Of a stretch of 36,900 bases of DNA, positions 1-7,459 are shown piece after piece. Under the pieces are notes generated by a model. That model saw only the letters and a program-made list of their open reading frames with translations, was not told the DNA's origin and made no database searches. The stretch comes from Bacteroidaceae bacterium (GTDB lineage Bacteria; Bacteroidota; Bacteroidia; Bacteroidales; Bacteroidaceae). Position numbers and translations under genes: made by a program. Each line of letters begins with the position of its first letter. Within the stretch, counting starts at the first letter, position 1. The DNA is taken from positions 1 to 36,900 of the forward strand of contig JAFUWG010000006.1 of NCBI GenBank assembly GCA_017483605.1, written 5' to 3'.

Positions 1-71
1 CATGTCATGGATGATTTTTGCTTGTCTTGATTTGCAGCACTAAGGTAAGTGAAAAATCTGACATGGCAAAA

Positions 72-98
72 TCCTGGGCAACTTTTTGTTGCTCAGGA
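72..98. terminator. Hairpin upstream of the histidine kinase
   Basis: An 11-bp stem (one G-U pair) closes on a five-T loop: arms 72-82 and 88-98, core cctgggcaac / gttgctcagg. No strong T-run follows on the plus strand and only a short one on the minus strand. It could end a gene lying left of the window or be a structured spacer. Nothing else coding is visible in 1-190. Confidence 0.35.
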
Positions 99-145
99 AC
101 TTATAAAAATAGTTAAACTAAAGTGCTGCGGAATTAAGGAATGCC

Positions 146-153
146 TAACTTTG
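146..153 (+). promoter_or_regulatory. Probable -7 promoter element for the histidine kinase
   Basis: TAACTTTG fits the Bacteroidetes -7 consensus TAnnTTTG and lies about 40 bp before the ATG at 191. No convincing TTTG is seen at the -33 position, so this rests on the -7 element alone. Confidence 0.4.
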
Positions 154-190
154 TGGCACAAAAAAGCAAAATATCATATTTTTTCAGTCT

Positions 191-1000
191 ATGTGGAGTA
201 CATTATCCATCATTGTGATTGTGGTGCTGGTCATTGCCTTGGGGGTTATGGCATATCTATACCACAAGAAGAAAGAACAATGTGACAAGTATAAGCAGGG
301 CATTCTGGTGCAGAAGGGCTATCTTCAGAACATGAGCCATGATATCCGTACACCGATGAATGCCATCTGTGGTTTTTCTCAGATTCTTTGCAACAGCCAG
401 GTTCGCAACATGCTGTCGGAAGAGGAGATTTCTGAATATGGCGTCATCATCCAGAGCAACACCGACCTGCTGAGTACGTTGGTGGATGACATCTTGGACA
501 TCTCCGACATGGAAAGCGGCAAGTATCGTCTGAATATCGGCGTATGCAATGTGAACGATGTGTGTCGCAAGGCAATCAGCACGGTGAAGTTCCGCTGCCC
601 CGACAAGGTGAACATGTACATGACCACCGATGCGGCTGATACCTATACGATTAAGAGCGACCCGAAGCGTGTGGAACAGGTGATTATGAATTTCTTGACC
701 AATGCCGTGAAGCACACGGACGAGGGGGAGATTCATCTGCACGTGTCTCTCACCGAGAACCCGGGCATGGTGACGTTCTCTGTGGCAGACACGGGCGAAG
801 GTGTGGCTCCAGACAAGGCGGAAGTCATCTTCAAGCGATTCGAGAAGTTCAACACCATCAATGGCGGTACGGGCTTGGGATTGGCGATTTGCCGAATGAT
901 TGCGACTCAGTTGGGCGGCGAAACGAAACTCGACCTCAACTACAAGAAGCAAGGAGCACGTTTTGTGTTTACGCACCCCGTGGATGCGGAACTTCGCTAA
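191..1000 (+). CDS. Small membrane-anchored sensor histidine kinase
   Basis: Predicted 269 residues. One hydrophobic segment (about residues 5-24) is followed directly by the kinase core, with no periplasmic sensor domain. The HisKA phospho-acceptor is His50 in NMSHDIRTPMNA. The ATP-binding domain shows the N box (QVIMNFLTNAVKHT), G1 (DTGEGV) and G2 (GTGLGLAI). The kinase should autophosphorylate His50 and pass phosphate to a response regulator, but no regulator is encoded in the window, so the partner is either just upstream of base 1 or encoded elsewhere. An in-frame stop at 146-148 overlaps the -7 promoter element, so the ORF cannot extend upstream of it and the start at 191 is well supported. 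The input signal cannot be inferred. Confidence 0.85.
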   Translation: MWSTLSIIVIVVLVIALGVMAYLYHKKKEQCDKYKQGILVQKGYLQNMSHDIRTPMNAICGFSQILCNSQVRNMLSEEEISEYGVIIQSNTDLLSTLVDDILDISDMESGKYRLNIGVCNVNDVCRKAISTVKFRCPDKVNMYMTTDAADTYTIKSDPKRVEQVIMNFLTNAVKHTDEGEIHLHVSLTENPGMVTFSVADTGEGVAPDKAEVIFKRFEKFNTINGGTGLGLAICRMIATQLGGETKLDLNYKKQGARFVFTHPVDAELR

Positions 1001-1027
1001 AAAATGATCAATGAAAAAAGGTCACTG

Positions 1028-1060
1028 AAGATAGGATGGTCGAAAAGGCTATCCTATCTT
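1028..1060. terminator. Bidirectional terminator between convergent genes
   Basis: A stem of about 14 bp with arms aagataggat (1028-1037) and atcctatctt (1051-1060) extends inward through G-U and G-C pairs to a GAAAA loop. It lies after the kinase stop and overlaps the stop codon (1049-1051) of the opposing lipoprotein gene, so it can serve both strands. The T-runs are short. Confidence 0.65.
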
Positions 1061-2020
1061 TATGTTTTGGTGGATCATGCGGAGGAGGAAATACGCCAAG
1101 ACAATCAACAGCAGGTAGCCGATGTAGATGAGCGTTGTCCACGAAACAATGAGATAGACCAACATGCTGACACCGATGAGTTCTGCCAAATACGTCACTC
1201 CCTGGGCAAAATAGAAGTGATGGTACACTTCGTCGATGACGGCAATGAAGGTGATGATGACCAGCCACATCAGCACAACGAGCGTCGCCATGACGGGAGG
1301 AAGCACCAAGGGGTTGAGTGTGGGGTGGAAATAGTATTCTTGCCAAAATTCGGGCACGAAGTTCTGCACGGAGGCGTAGAGCGATGCCATCAGTGCGACC
1401 AGCAAGAGAAACAGGGGCGGATAGATGCTGGGCATCTCCTCAAACCGCAGTATCAACGGCATTGCCAACTTCTTTTTCCTGCCGAAGAAGATGGCAATGA
1501 CACCTAATGCCACAAGTGCCGACATCCAGATGGCACGACTGCTCGACAGGGCATACAGCATCTCCGAAATGGGGTCGTCGGGAGTCGTCCCTTTCAGCAG
1601 TTCCTGCTCCGGTATCCATCCCATGGTGAACTGGTTGCTTGCCACTTTCACCCAGATGGAGTCGATGGAATCGCCTGGCAATGCCTTGATTTCTGCCACG
1701 GCGATGATGTCGTCGGCATAGACGTGGCAAGTGTCGGTGATGAGGTCACCCTCGCGAGGAATGAGGGTGAGGGAATCTGCTTTGACGAGGAAGTTGAAGT
1801 TCTCGGAATAATGGTGCGTGAGTCGGAACATGAGGGAATCCACTTGCTTGGGGGATAGGCTCAATAGCGTCGTGTCAACGGTCGTGGTGGTATCGACAAT
1901 GGTCACGATGGTAGGCACCGAATCGCTGTCTTTCGGTGTCGTGTCTCCTGCTCCCGTTGTGGCTCCTCCCACACACGACATGATGAGCAGAGAAATGAGG
2001 ATGTAGAATAGTTTTTTCAT
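1049..2020 (-). CDS. Membrane lipoprotein with SH3-like segment, function unknown
   Basis: Predicted 323 residues. The N-terminus MKKLFYILISLLIMSC is a lipoprotein signal with the lipobox cysteine at residue 16. A Thr/Asp-rich linker follows, then an SH3b-like stretch containing IWVKVASNQFTMGWIPEQEL, then four or five transmembrane helices in the C-terminal half. The minus reading frame is open further upstream, but that part overlaps the U32 gene and lacks a signal sequence; the start at 2020 gives a clean signal peptide. Its ATG overlaps the U32 stop as ATGA, so translation is probably coupled to the metA-U32 operon. I do not recognise a named family. A lipobox on a polytopic protein is slightly unusual; the N-terminus could instead be an ordinary signal anchor. 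Confidence 0.7.
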   Translation of the reverse strand: MKKLFYILISLLIMSCVGGATTGAGDTTPKDSDSVPTIVTIVDTTTTVDTTLLSLSPKQVDSLMFRLTHHYSENFNFLVKADSLTLIPREGDLITDTCHVYADDIIAVAEIKALPGDSIDSIWVKVASNQFTMGWIPEQELLKGTTPDDPISEMLYALSSSRAIWMSALVALGVIAIFFGRKKKLAMPLILRFEEMPSIYPPLFLLLVALMASLYASVQNFVPEFWQEYYFHPTLNPLVLPPVMATLVVLMWLVIITFIAVIDEVYHHFYFAQGVTYLAELIGVSMLVYLIVSWTTLIYIGYLLLIVLAYFLLRMIHQNIKIG

Positions 2021-3657
2021 GCGAGATAGAGTTTCATGAGGCAGTTCTTGCAGTCGAAGTCGAGCCGGAAGGTGGTGCCGTTTGCCATCTTCAAGGCAAG
2101 GTTCTGGTTTCTCTCTTTGGTCGTGCTTTCCTTTAGGCAGATGCCCAGTTGGCGGCGGATGCAATGGTGGCAAATCATCACAGGAGTAGAACGGTCGTGA
2201 GTCTCTTCGTAAGGCGTCTCCACCTCCACATCGATAGGTGTGTGCAACTGCTCTTCCTGCGGATAGAAACGGAGCCGTTCGGCGGTGAGTTGCTCTGTGA
2301 GGGTGCGTCGCCACTGGCTAAGCAGAGAGGATGGAATGAAATAGTTCTTTTTCAGCAAGATGCGGATGTCACGTGCCTCGAAGATGGTATCGCCCAATTT
2401 GCTCAGTTGGCGACGTATGTTGTCCGACTGGTGGGTATGTGCCAGTTCGAAGTGGTTGTCGAAGTGAAGATGGGCAGCGATGCCGTCTTCGTCCGTCATG
2501 GTGATGTGGTCGTCCTGCACTTCGATGTCCACCGCCACCTTCCTTTCTGCCGATGGTTTGCTGAGCATTTTGTCCCACTCGATGTCTTGGTTCCGATAGT
2601 ACTGAATGCCTTTCACGGGGTGGAAAGCCGATGCGTTGTTCACTCGAAAACCCACCAGTTGCCCTTTGTCAATGTAGCAAAGTCCGTCGCCATTGTGCAG
2701 CACCGTGTGGCGAGTGAGCGGTTCGCCCATTGATTTCGGCGTGTCGAAGTTGGCTTCGGGTTTGTTCACATCCTTCACAAAGCCACGGTTGAAACTTTTC
2801 AGCACGTCAGGCTCAAACTTCAGGTTTACATACCCAGAGGAGGCACGGCAAAACATGTCGGGATGCTTGGCAATCACGGCATCCAGTGCTTTCGAGTATG
2901 CCGCCGTCACATTCTTCACATAATCAGCCTCTTTCAAGCGTCCCTCGATTTTCAACGATGAGGCTCCCGCCATGAGCAGTTTTTCGAGGTTCTCTATTTG
3001 GCAATTGTCTTTCAGCGAGAGCTGATGCTTGTCTTTCAAGACCGGTTTGCCGTTGGCAAGCAGGTCGAACTTCATGCGGCACACTTGGGCACATTCACCT
3101 CGGTTGGCACTCCTGCCAAAAAGGGCTTCGCTGGCGTTGCAGCGTCCGCTCAGGGATACGCACAATGCTCCATGCACAAAGACTTCAAGTTTGGTGCCGG
3201 GGCATTTTTTGTGTATCTCAGCAATGGTCTCGATGGGCAATTCGCGGGCAAGAACGACTTGAGGAAACCCCAAGTCAGCAAGGCGTTGTACTTTCTCTGC
3301 TGTGCGGTTGTCCATCTGTGTGCTGGCATGAAGTGGAATGGGAGGAAGTTTCAGCGATAGCAGCCGCAAGTCTTGTACAATCAGTGCATCGACTTTCACT
3401 TCATAGAGTCGCCAAATGAGCCTTTCCACCTCTTCCATCTCATCCTTGAAGATGACCGTGTTTACCGTCACATACACCTTCGCCTTGTACAGATGGGCAA
3501 ACGCCACCAACCTTTCGATGTCCTCCACGCTGTTCCCTGCCGCTGCACGGGCACCAAACGCTGTGGCACCTATATAAACAGCATCAGCACCGTGGCGAAT
3601 TGCCTCGATGCCAATGTCAGCAGTCTTTGCAGGAGCGAGAAGTTCGATGGGGGTCAT
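2017..3657 (-). CDS. U32 family peptidase-like protein (RlhA/TrhP type)
   Basis: Predicted 546 residues starting MTPIELLAPAKTADIGIEAI, the usual U32 beginning; an upstream extension of 30 residues lies inside metA and was discarded. The conserved core includes HGADAVYIGATAFGAR and the cysteine region ALCVSLSGRCNAS...RGECAQVCRM. A C-terminal segment has further cysteines (CHHCIRRQLGIC and CKNCLMKLY). In E. coli, U32 members RlhA and TrhP act in prephenate-dependent hydroxylation of 23S rRNA and of tRNA wobble uridine, and the clustered cysteines are thought to bind an iron-sulfur centre. RNA hydroxylation is therefore more likely than proteolysis, but this is inferred from the family. Start and stop codons overlap both neighbours by 4 bp. 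Confidence 0.85.
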   Translation of the reverse strand: MTPIELLAPAKTADIGIEAIRHGADAVYIGATAFGARAAAGNSVEDIERLVAFAHLYKAKVYVTVNTVIFKDEMEEVERLIWRLYEVKVDALIVQDLRLLSLKLPPIPLHASTQMDNRTAEKVQRLADLGFPQVVLARELPIETIAEIHKKCPGTKLEVFVHGALCVSLSGRCNASEALFGRSANRGECAQVCRMKFDLLANGKPVLKDKHQLSLKDNCQIENLEKLLMAGASSLKIEGRLKEADYVKNVTAAYSKALDAVIAKHPDMFCRASSGYVNLKFEPDVLKSFNRGFVKDVNKPEANFDTPKSMGEPLTRHTVLHNGDGLCYIDKGQLVGFRVNNASAFHPVKGIQYYRNQDIEWDKMLSKPSAERKVAVDIEVQDDHITMTDEDGIAAHLHFDNHFELAHTHQSDNIRRQLSKLGDTIFEARDIRILLKKNYFIPSSLLSQWRRTLTEQLTAERLRFYPQEEQLHTPIDVEVETPYEETHDRSTPVMICHHCIRRQLGICLKESTTKERNQNLALKMANGTTFRLDFDCKNCLMKLYLA

Positions 3658-4574
3658 TCCTTGATGTCGTCGATGTTGAACGGTGTTTCTTGATATACGT
3701 AATAATTCAACCAGTTGGTGTAGAGCAGGTTGGCTGCCGCTCGCCACCTCACAATCGGGTGTTTCGTCGCGTCATCGTTCGGATAGTAGTTCTGCGGCAA
3801 GTTGATTGGCTTATTCTTCGCCAAGTCACGTTTATACTCGCCGTCCAGTGTCAGGGGCGAATACTCCAAGTGGCAGGTGATGAAGAACTCTCTACCGTTT
3901 CTTGCCTCCACGATGGTCACACCTGCCTCTTTGCTGTCGGCGATGATGTGCAGCCCAGGCACCTTCTCGATGTCCTTGCGATACACCTCGCAGTGACGGC
4001 TATGAGGTGCATAGAAAACATCGTCGAAACCTCGGAAGATGGGTAGTTCGGGGGCTAACATCCGATGCTCGAACACGCCAAAAATCTTACTGGTCGTGTT
4101 GTACTTCGGCACACCATAGAAATGGTACAAACCCGCAAATGCCGCCCAGCACACATAGATGGTGCTCGTCACGTGGCTATGTGCCCAGTTGAACACCTCT
4201 TGCAGTTCCTCCCAGTAGGTCACCTCTTCATAACTGATGAACTCCAGCGGGGCACCCGTCACGATGAGACCGTCGTACTTCTCCTTCTTCATTTCCTCGA
4301 AGTTGCGGTAGAACGCCAACATGTGCTCAATGGGCGTGTTCTTGCTCGTGTGCGATTTAATCTTCATAAACTCCACCCTGATTTGCAGAGCCGAGTTCGA
4401 CAAGATGCGAATGAAGTCCGTCTCTGTCGTTATCTTCAGTGGCATCAGATTGAGCACAGCCAATCGGAGCGGACGAATCTGCTGACTGTCTGCCCGTTTA
4501 TAGCCCATCGTGAAGATGTTCTCCTGCTTCAGTTCATCAATGGCAGGGAGTTGGTCGGGTAATATGAGTGGCAT
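3654..4574 (-). CDS. metAA: Homoserine O-acyltransferase, probably acetyl-CoA specific
   Basis: Predicted 306 residues, the normal MetA length. It activates the homoserine hydroxyl for methionine synthesis. Numbering matches E. coli MetA closely: nucleophile Cys142 in VCWAAFAGLYHFYG, His235 and Glu237 in FITCHLEYSP. Position 111 is Glu (TGAPLEFISY); Glu111 is associated with acetyl-CoA and Gly111 with succinyl-CoA use, so O-acetyltransferase is the better call. Two residues beside the active site look atypical: Phe146 where Gln is usual (CWxxQA) and Cys234 where Gly is usual (TGH). It is the first gene of a coupled run metA-U32-lipoprotein. No SAM riboswitch or clear -7 promoter is visible in the 114-bp gap upstream; read-through from leuB is possible. 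Confidence 0.9.
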   Translation of the reverse strand: MPLILPDQLPAIDELKQENIFTMGYKRADSQQIRPLRLAVLNLMPLKITTETDFIRILSNSALQIRVEFMKIKSHTSKNTPIEHMLAFYRNFEEMKKEKYDGLIVTGAPLEFISYEEVTYWEELQEVFNWAHSHVTSTIYVCWAAFAGLYHFYGVPKYNTTSKIFGVFEHRMLAPELPIFRGFDDVFYAPHSRHCEVYRKDIEKVPGLHIIADSKEAGVTIVEARNGREFFITCHLEYSPLTLDGEYKRDLAKNKPINLPQNYYPNDDATKHPIVRWRAAANLLYTNWLNYYVYQETPFNIDDIKE

Positions 4575-4601
4575 AAATGTCTAAGGTAAAAATGAAAAGG
4601 T

Positions 4602-4675
4602 AAAAGTGAAAAATTTGCTACCGCACTTGTGCAGTAACAGGTGGGAACTTTCGCGGTAGCAAATTTTTCACTTTT
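4602..4675. repeat. 23-bp perfect inverted repeat with TTTTCAC-like tail
   Basis: Arms at 4602-4624 and 4653-4675 are exact reverse complements, with core tttgctaccgc / gcggtagcaaa, separated by 28 bp. The outer arm continues into degenerate tandem copies of cttttcac (about 4669-4692), echoed less exactly on the other side (4585-4610). The element fills the leuB-metA gap. It may form a long hairpin between the two genes, acting as a terminator, attenuator or simply an intergenic repeat. Confidence 0.75.
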
Positions 4676-4688
4676 CACTCTTCGCTTT

Positions 4689-5750
4689 TCACTTATTCTT
4701 GATGTAGTTGACAATCCATTCGCCTACTTCCTTCGTGCCATACTTCTCGCCGCCTTCCACTTGAATCTCTGGTGTGCGTACATTCTGGTCGAGAGAAGCA
4801 TTGACGGCTTCGCGGATGAGGGCACCTTCTTCCTTCAGGTCGAAATACTCATACAGCATGGCAACGGAAAGAATCTGTGCCAGTGGGTTGGCGATGTTCA
4901 AGCCCTTTGCCTGTGGCCAACTGCCGTGGATTGGTTCGAAGACAGGAGTGTGCTCGCCTGTCGAAGCCGATGGAAGCAAGCCCATAGAGCCTGTGATGCA
5001 ACTGCCTTCGTCTGTAAGGATGTCGCCGAAGGTGTTCTCTGTCACCATCACGTCAAAGAACTTTGGCTCCTGAATCATTCGCATGGAAGCGTTATCAACA
5101 TACATGAAGTCTGTCGTCACATCAGGATACTGTGGTGCCATCTCCTGAGCCACGGCTCTCCACAGACGGCTCGATGCCAACACGTTTGCCTTGTCCACCA
5201 CCGTGAGATGCTTCCGGCGCTGACGGGCATACTGATATGCCACCTTCAAGATACGCTCCACCTCAGCACGGCTGTAGGCGTTCGTGTCGTATGCGTAGTC
5301 GTTGCCTTCCTTCTTCTCGCCGAAGTACATGCCGCCTGTCAACTCGCGGATGCAGATGAAATCAGCACCACGCACCAGTTCGTCCTTCAGTGGAGATTTG
5401 TGTACGAGACAATCGAAAGTCGTCACAGGGCGAATATTGGCAAACAGTCCCAACTTCTTTCTCATTGCCAGAAGTCCCTGCTCAGGACGTACCTTCGCAT
5501 TGGGGTTGTTGTCAAACTTGGGGTCGCCCACCGATGCAAAGAGCACCGCATCAGCCGCCATACACGTCTGGAACGTATCCTCGGGGAAAGGGTCGCCCAC
5601 CTCGTCAATGGCATGAGCACCACAAATTGCCTCTTTGTAACTTACCTTGTGTCCAAACTTCTCAGCAACGGCACTGCACACAGCCACGCCTTGCTCCATA
5701 ATCTCTGGTCCGATGCCATCACCAGCCAGCACTGCAATTTTCAGTTCCAT
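4689..5750 (-). CDS. leuB: 3-isopropylmalate dehydrogenase
   Basis: Predicted 353 residues, normal length. It carries out NAD-dependent oxidative decarboxylation of 3-isopropylmalate in leucine biosynthesis. It begins [17 protein letters not shown] and holds the family signature with metal-binding aspartates and the NAD loop, seen as [24 protein letters not shown] and [10 protein letters not shown]. The other leu genes are not in the window, so the pathway is dispersed or lies elsewhere. The gene runs in the same direction as the thiD-like gene upstream (184-bp gap) and metA downstream. No TAnnTTTG promoter was found in the upstream gap, which is filled by an octamer repeat. Confidence 0.95.
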   Translation of the reverse strand: MELKIAVLAGDGIGPEIMEQGVAVCSAVAEKFGHKVSYKEAICGAHAIDEVGDPFPEDTFQTCMAADAVLFASVGDPKFDNNPNAKVRPEQGLLAMRKKLGLFANIRPVTTFDCLVHKSPLKDELVRGADFICIRELTGGMYFGEKKEGNDYAYDTNAYSRAEVERILKVAYQYARQRRKHLTVVDKANVLASSRLWRAVAQEMAPQYPDVTTDFMYVDNASMRMIQEPKFFDVMVTENTFGDILTDEGSCITGSMGLLPSASTGEHTPVFEPIHGSWPQAKGLNIANPLAQILSVAMLYEYFDLKEEGALIREAVNASLDQNVRTPEIQVEGGEKYGTKEVGEWIVNYIKNK

Positions 5751-5789
5751 ATTTGTTCAATTTATTTAAGTTTCGCAAGTATTCTTTTT

Positions 5790-5895
5790 GTAGTTAAGGA
5801 GTTAAGTAGTTATCGCTACGCTCAGGAGTTAAGCCATTACCTTTCATCAGCCAGAGTTTCGGCTTAACTACTTAACTACCGACTACTTAACTACC
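5790..5895. repeat. Octamer (cttaacta / tagttaag) repeat block with inverted halves
   Basis: The left half has tagttaag, gagttaag, tagttat and gagttaag; the right half has cttaacta three times. The innermost copies pair exactly (agttaagcc 5827-5835 with ggcttaact 5861-5869) around a 25-bp loop. The block lies between the leuB start and the thiD-like stop. Its design, short tandem words on either side of a non-repeated centre, resembles the element at 4602-4675, although the sequence differs. Confidence 0.65.
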
Positions 5896-5934
5896 TATCG
5901 AAAGTTCTGTCAATTATACATTATAAATTGTATA

Positions 5935-6792
5935 TTAGTTATAGATTCTTTCAAATGTTACCTTGTCCTCCATGAAGCATGGATGCACAGGACCATACCC
6001 GTGCCCGAACTCATACTCTGCACCCAACGCAATCGCCTTGTCGATGAACTCTTCGCCTCGCTCCACCGCCTTCTCCAGTTCGTAACCCTTTGCCAGATAG
6101 GTGGCAATGGCCGACGAGAACGAGTCGCCCGTGCCGTTCACGTTGTGGGTAGGAATGCGGCGTTTCCGAAACTCCCTCACCTTGCCATTCGTGGCATCAT
6201 AGAGGAAATCGGACAGCATATCTTGAGCCGACGAGCCTCTGCCTGCATAGAACTGGCTCGCCATGCTCTTCACAATCACGCTGTTGCCCCATTGTCCCAG
6301 TTCTTTGATGTCCTCCCAGATGTTGGTGATTTTTCGTTTCAACAGCACTTCTGCCTCACGGAAATTAGGCGTAATCAGTGTCGCCATCGGAAACATCTTC
6401 TCCTTGTACGCTCCGATGCTCTCGTCACTCACCAGTTGCACCCCGTTGCTGTCCACAATCACGGGATCCACCACCTTCTTCACCGTCGGATACCGTTTCA
6501 ACAACGCAGATACTCCATCAATAATTTCCGCCGTAGGCAGCACGCCTGTCTTGATGCACTGTGCCCCTACGTCACCCAGAAAAGACTCTGCCTGACTCAC
6601 CACCAGTTCCACAGGCAGTGGAGTCACGCTTTTCACCCGCCTCGTGTCTTCATCCACAATACCCGTCAACGCACACGCCGCATAGCCACCACAAGCCGTA
6701 ATCGCCTTGATGTCCGCCTGCATTCCCGCGCTGCCCAACGGCTCGCTTCCTGCAATCAGAAACACGATGCTCAATGATTTTTTCTGTGCCAT
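5935..6792 (-). CDS. thiD: ThiD-like hydroxymethylpyrimidine / pyridoxal kinase
   Basis: Predicted 285 residues of the ribokinase-like superfamily, starting MAQKKSLSIVFLIAGSEPLG. The N-terminal GSEPLGSAGMQADIKAI corresponds to the ThiD substrate motif (GSDxxGGAGIQAD) with changes. DPVIVDSNG and TPNFREAEVLL are the usual middle motifs. The C-terminal anion-hole motif is HNVNGTGDSFSSAIA. Classical ThiD has HGTGC here, whereas GTGD is commoner in pyridoxal kinases, so the true substrate may be HMP, HMP-phosphate or pyridoxal. The longer open frame (to 6837) overlaps the promoter's -7 element and was not used. No thiamine riboswitch is seen upstream, so a salvage role is plausible. Confidence 0.75.
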   Translation of the reverse strand: MAQKKSLSIVFLIAGSEPLGSAGMQADIKAITACGGYAACALTGIVDEDTRRVKSVTPLPVELVVSQAESFLGDVGAQCIKTGVLPTAEIIDGVSALLKRYPTVKKVVDPVIVDSNGVQLVSDESIGAYKEKMFPMATLITPNFREAEVLLKRKITNIWEDIKELGQWGNSVIVKSMASQFYAGRGSSAQDMLSDFLYDATNGKVREFRKRRIPTHNVNGTGDSFSSAIATYLAKGYELEKAVERGEEFIDKAIALGAEYEFGHGYGPVHPCFMEDKVTFERIYN

Positions 6793-6834
6793 AACCCTGA
6801 TGAAAAAGTACTGCCTTTTTGCCGTATTTGGCGG

Positions 6835-6866
6835 CAAAGGTACGATTAAGTGAGCACAAAAGCAAG
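6835..6866 (-). promoter_or_regulatory. Promoter of the thiD-like gene
   Basis: On the minus strand TACCTTTG (6842 to 6835) matches TAnnTTTG. A CTTG at 6866-6863, 20 bp further upstream, is a three-of-four match to the -33 TTTG. The expected start site is about 35 bp before the ATG at 6792. Confidence 0.55.
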
Positions 6867-6993
6867 AAAAAGAAAAATTTTTTGCTTGTTTTGTCGAATG
6901 TGAGTACCTTGCGCGGAGCGAACGGTACGATTATTTTACAGATAGGCAAAAGATTAACTGAAAAAGTGCCCCTCTTCCCCCCCCTACGCGATA

Positions 6994-7066
6994 CCTCGAT
7001 GCGTATTAATTCATGTACTCGACACGAATGAATACACATAGAGGGATTGAATTGATACGAGTCGAG
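6994..7066. repeat. Palindromic interspersed repeat, copy A
   Basis: The left arm 6994-7012 (cctcgatgcgtattaattc) and right arm 7049-7066 (gaattgatacgagtcgag) are imperfect inverses. Nearly the same sequence occurs at 16893-16966 (copy B), and the shared left part runs on through about 7025. The two copies bracket the giant surface-protein operon. A tract of eight C residues (6977-6984) lies just left of this copy. Confidence 0.8.
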
Positions 7067-7142
7067 CATGGCAGAATCCATGCATACGCAGCATCCGAAA
7101 AGTGCATCTTCTTTCACTTTCTTCATTTTTTTTGACAAAAAG

Positions 7143-7173
7143 TTTGGCATGTGAATAAAAATGCCTATCTTTG
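7143..7173 (+). promoter_or_regulatory. Promoter of the surface-protein operon
   Basis: TTTG at 7143-7146 and TATCTTTG at 7166-7173 are separated by exactly 19 bp, a full match to the Bacteroidetes housekeeping promoter. A second -7-like word, TACTTTTG (7179-7186), overlaps a small palindrome but lacks a -33 partner. Transcription would start near 7180, leaving a leader of about 280 nt before the ATG at 7460. Confidence 0.75.
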
Positions 7174-7210
7174 GGGCGTACTTTTGCAAGTACATCTCTT
7201 TTATTTGTTC

Positions 7211-7340
7211 AATTTTCCGCTCGAACTACCACCTCGTCAGGAGATTTTTGAACAAACCTATACATCGTTGAAGTGTGTACCTTAGTGGTGCAGACTTCTC
7301 TGTAAGATGTATAGGGGCTGTGGTAGGCCTGAGCGGAATT
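7211..7340 (+). ncRNA. Structured 5' leader RNA of the surface-protein operon
   Basis: Downstream of the 7143-7173 promoter, nested complementary segments fold into a rod. P1 pairs 7215-7222 with 7331-7338, P2 7226-7232 with 7320-7326, P3 7257-7266 with 7306-7315 (10 bp), P4 7270-7274 with 7294-7298, and P5 7277-7281 with 7287-7291 (one G-U pair). The P1/P2 internal loop is GAA against GCCT. P2 and P3 are separated by 24 nt on one side and GGCT on the other. No intrinsic terminator was recognised before the ATG, so a cis-acting leader is favoured. The large asymmetric bubble also recalls 6S RNA, but I cannot match it to that or to any named riboswitch. A similar rod lies at 33865-33978 on the other strand. 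Confidence 0.5.
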
Positions 7341-7459
7341 ACGACGAAGGCTGCACTTTTTGTATGCCCATACATGTCATGCGGGTGTCGGCTGGGAGAG
7401 TCGGAACTTTTACTAACTGACTACGGACTAACTACAAAACAATAAAAAAACAGAAAATC

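Noticed and set aside
34-129. Inverted 8-mer gcagcact / agtgctgc at the left edge
   Set aside because: Too short and too far apart (80 bp) to be meaningful alone.
4641-5867. 408-codon plus-strand frame across leuB
   Set aside because: Antisense to a clear leuB gene, Cys/His-rich as expected of a mirror frame.
6977-6984. Run of eight C (and nine C at 31164-31172) as phase-variation switches
   Set aside because: Neither tract lies in a coding frame or in a promoter spacer; only the sequence is notable.
7211-7340. 6S RNA, cobalamin or TPP riboswitch
   Set aside because: The large bubble recalls 6S and a short GTCAGGAGA recalls a B12 box, but other required conserved parts were not found, so it is listed only as an unassigned structured leader.
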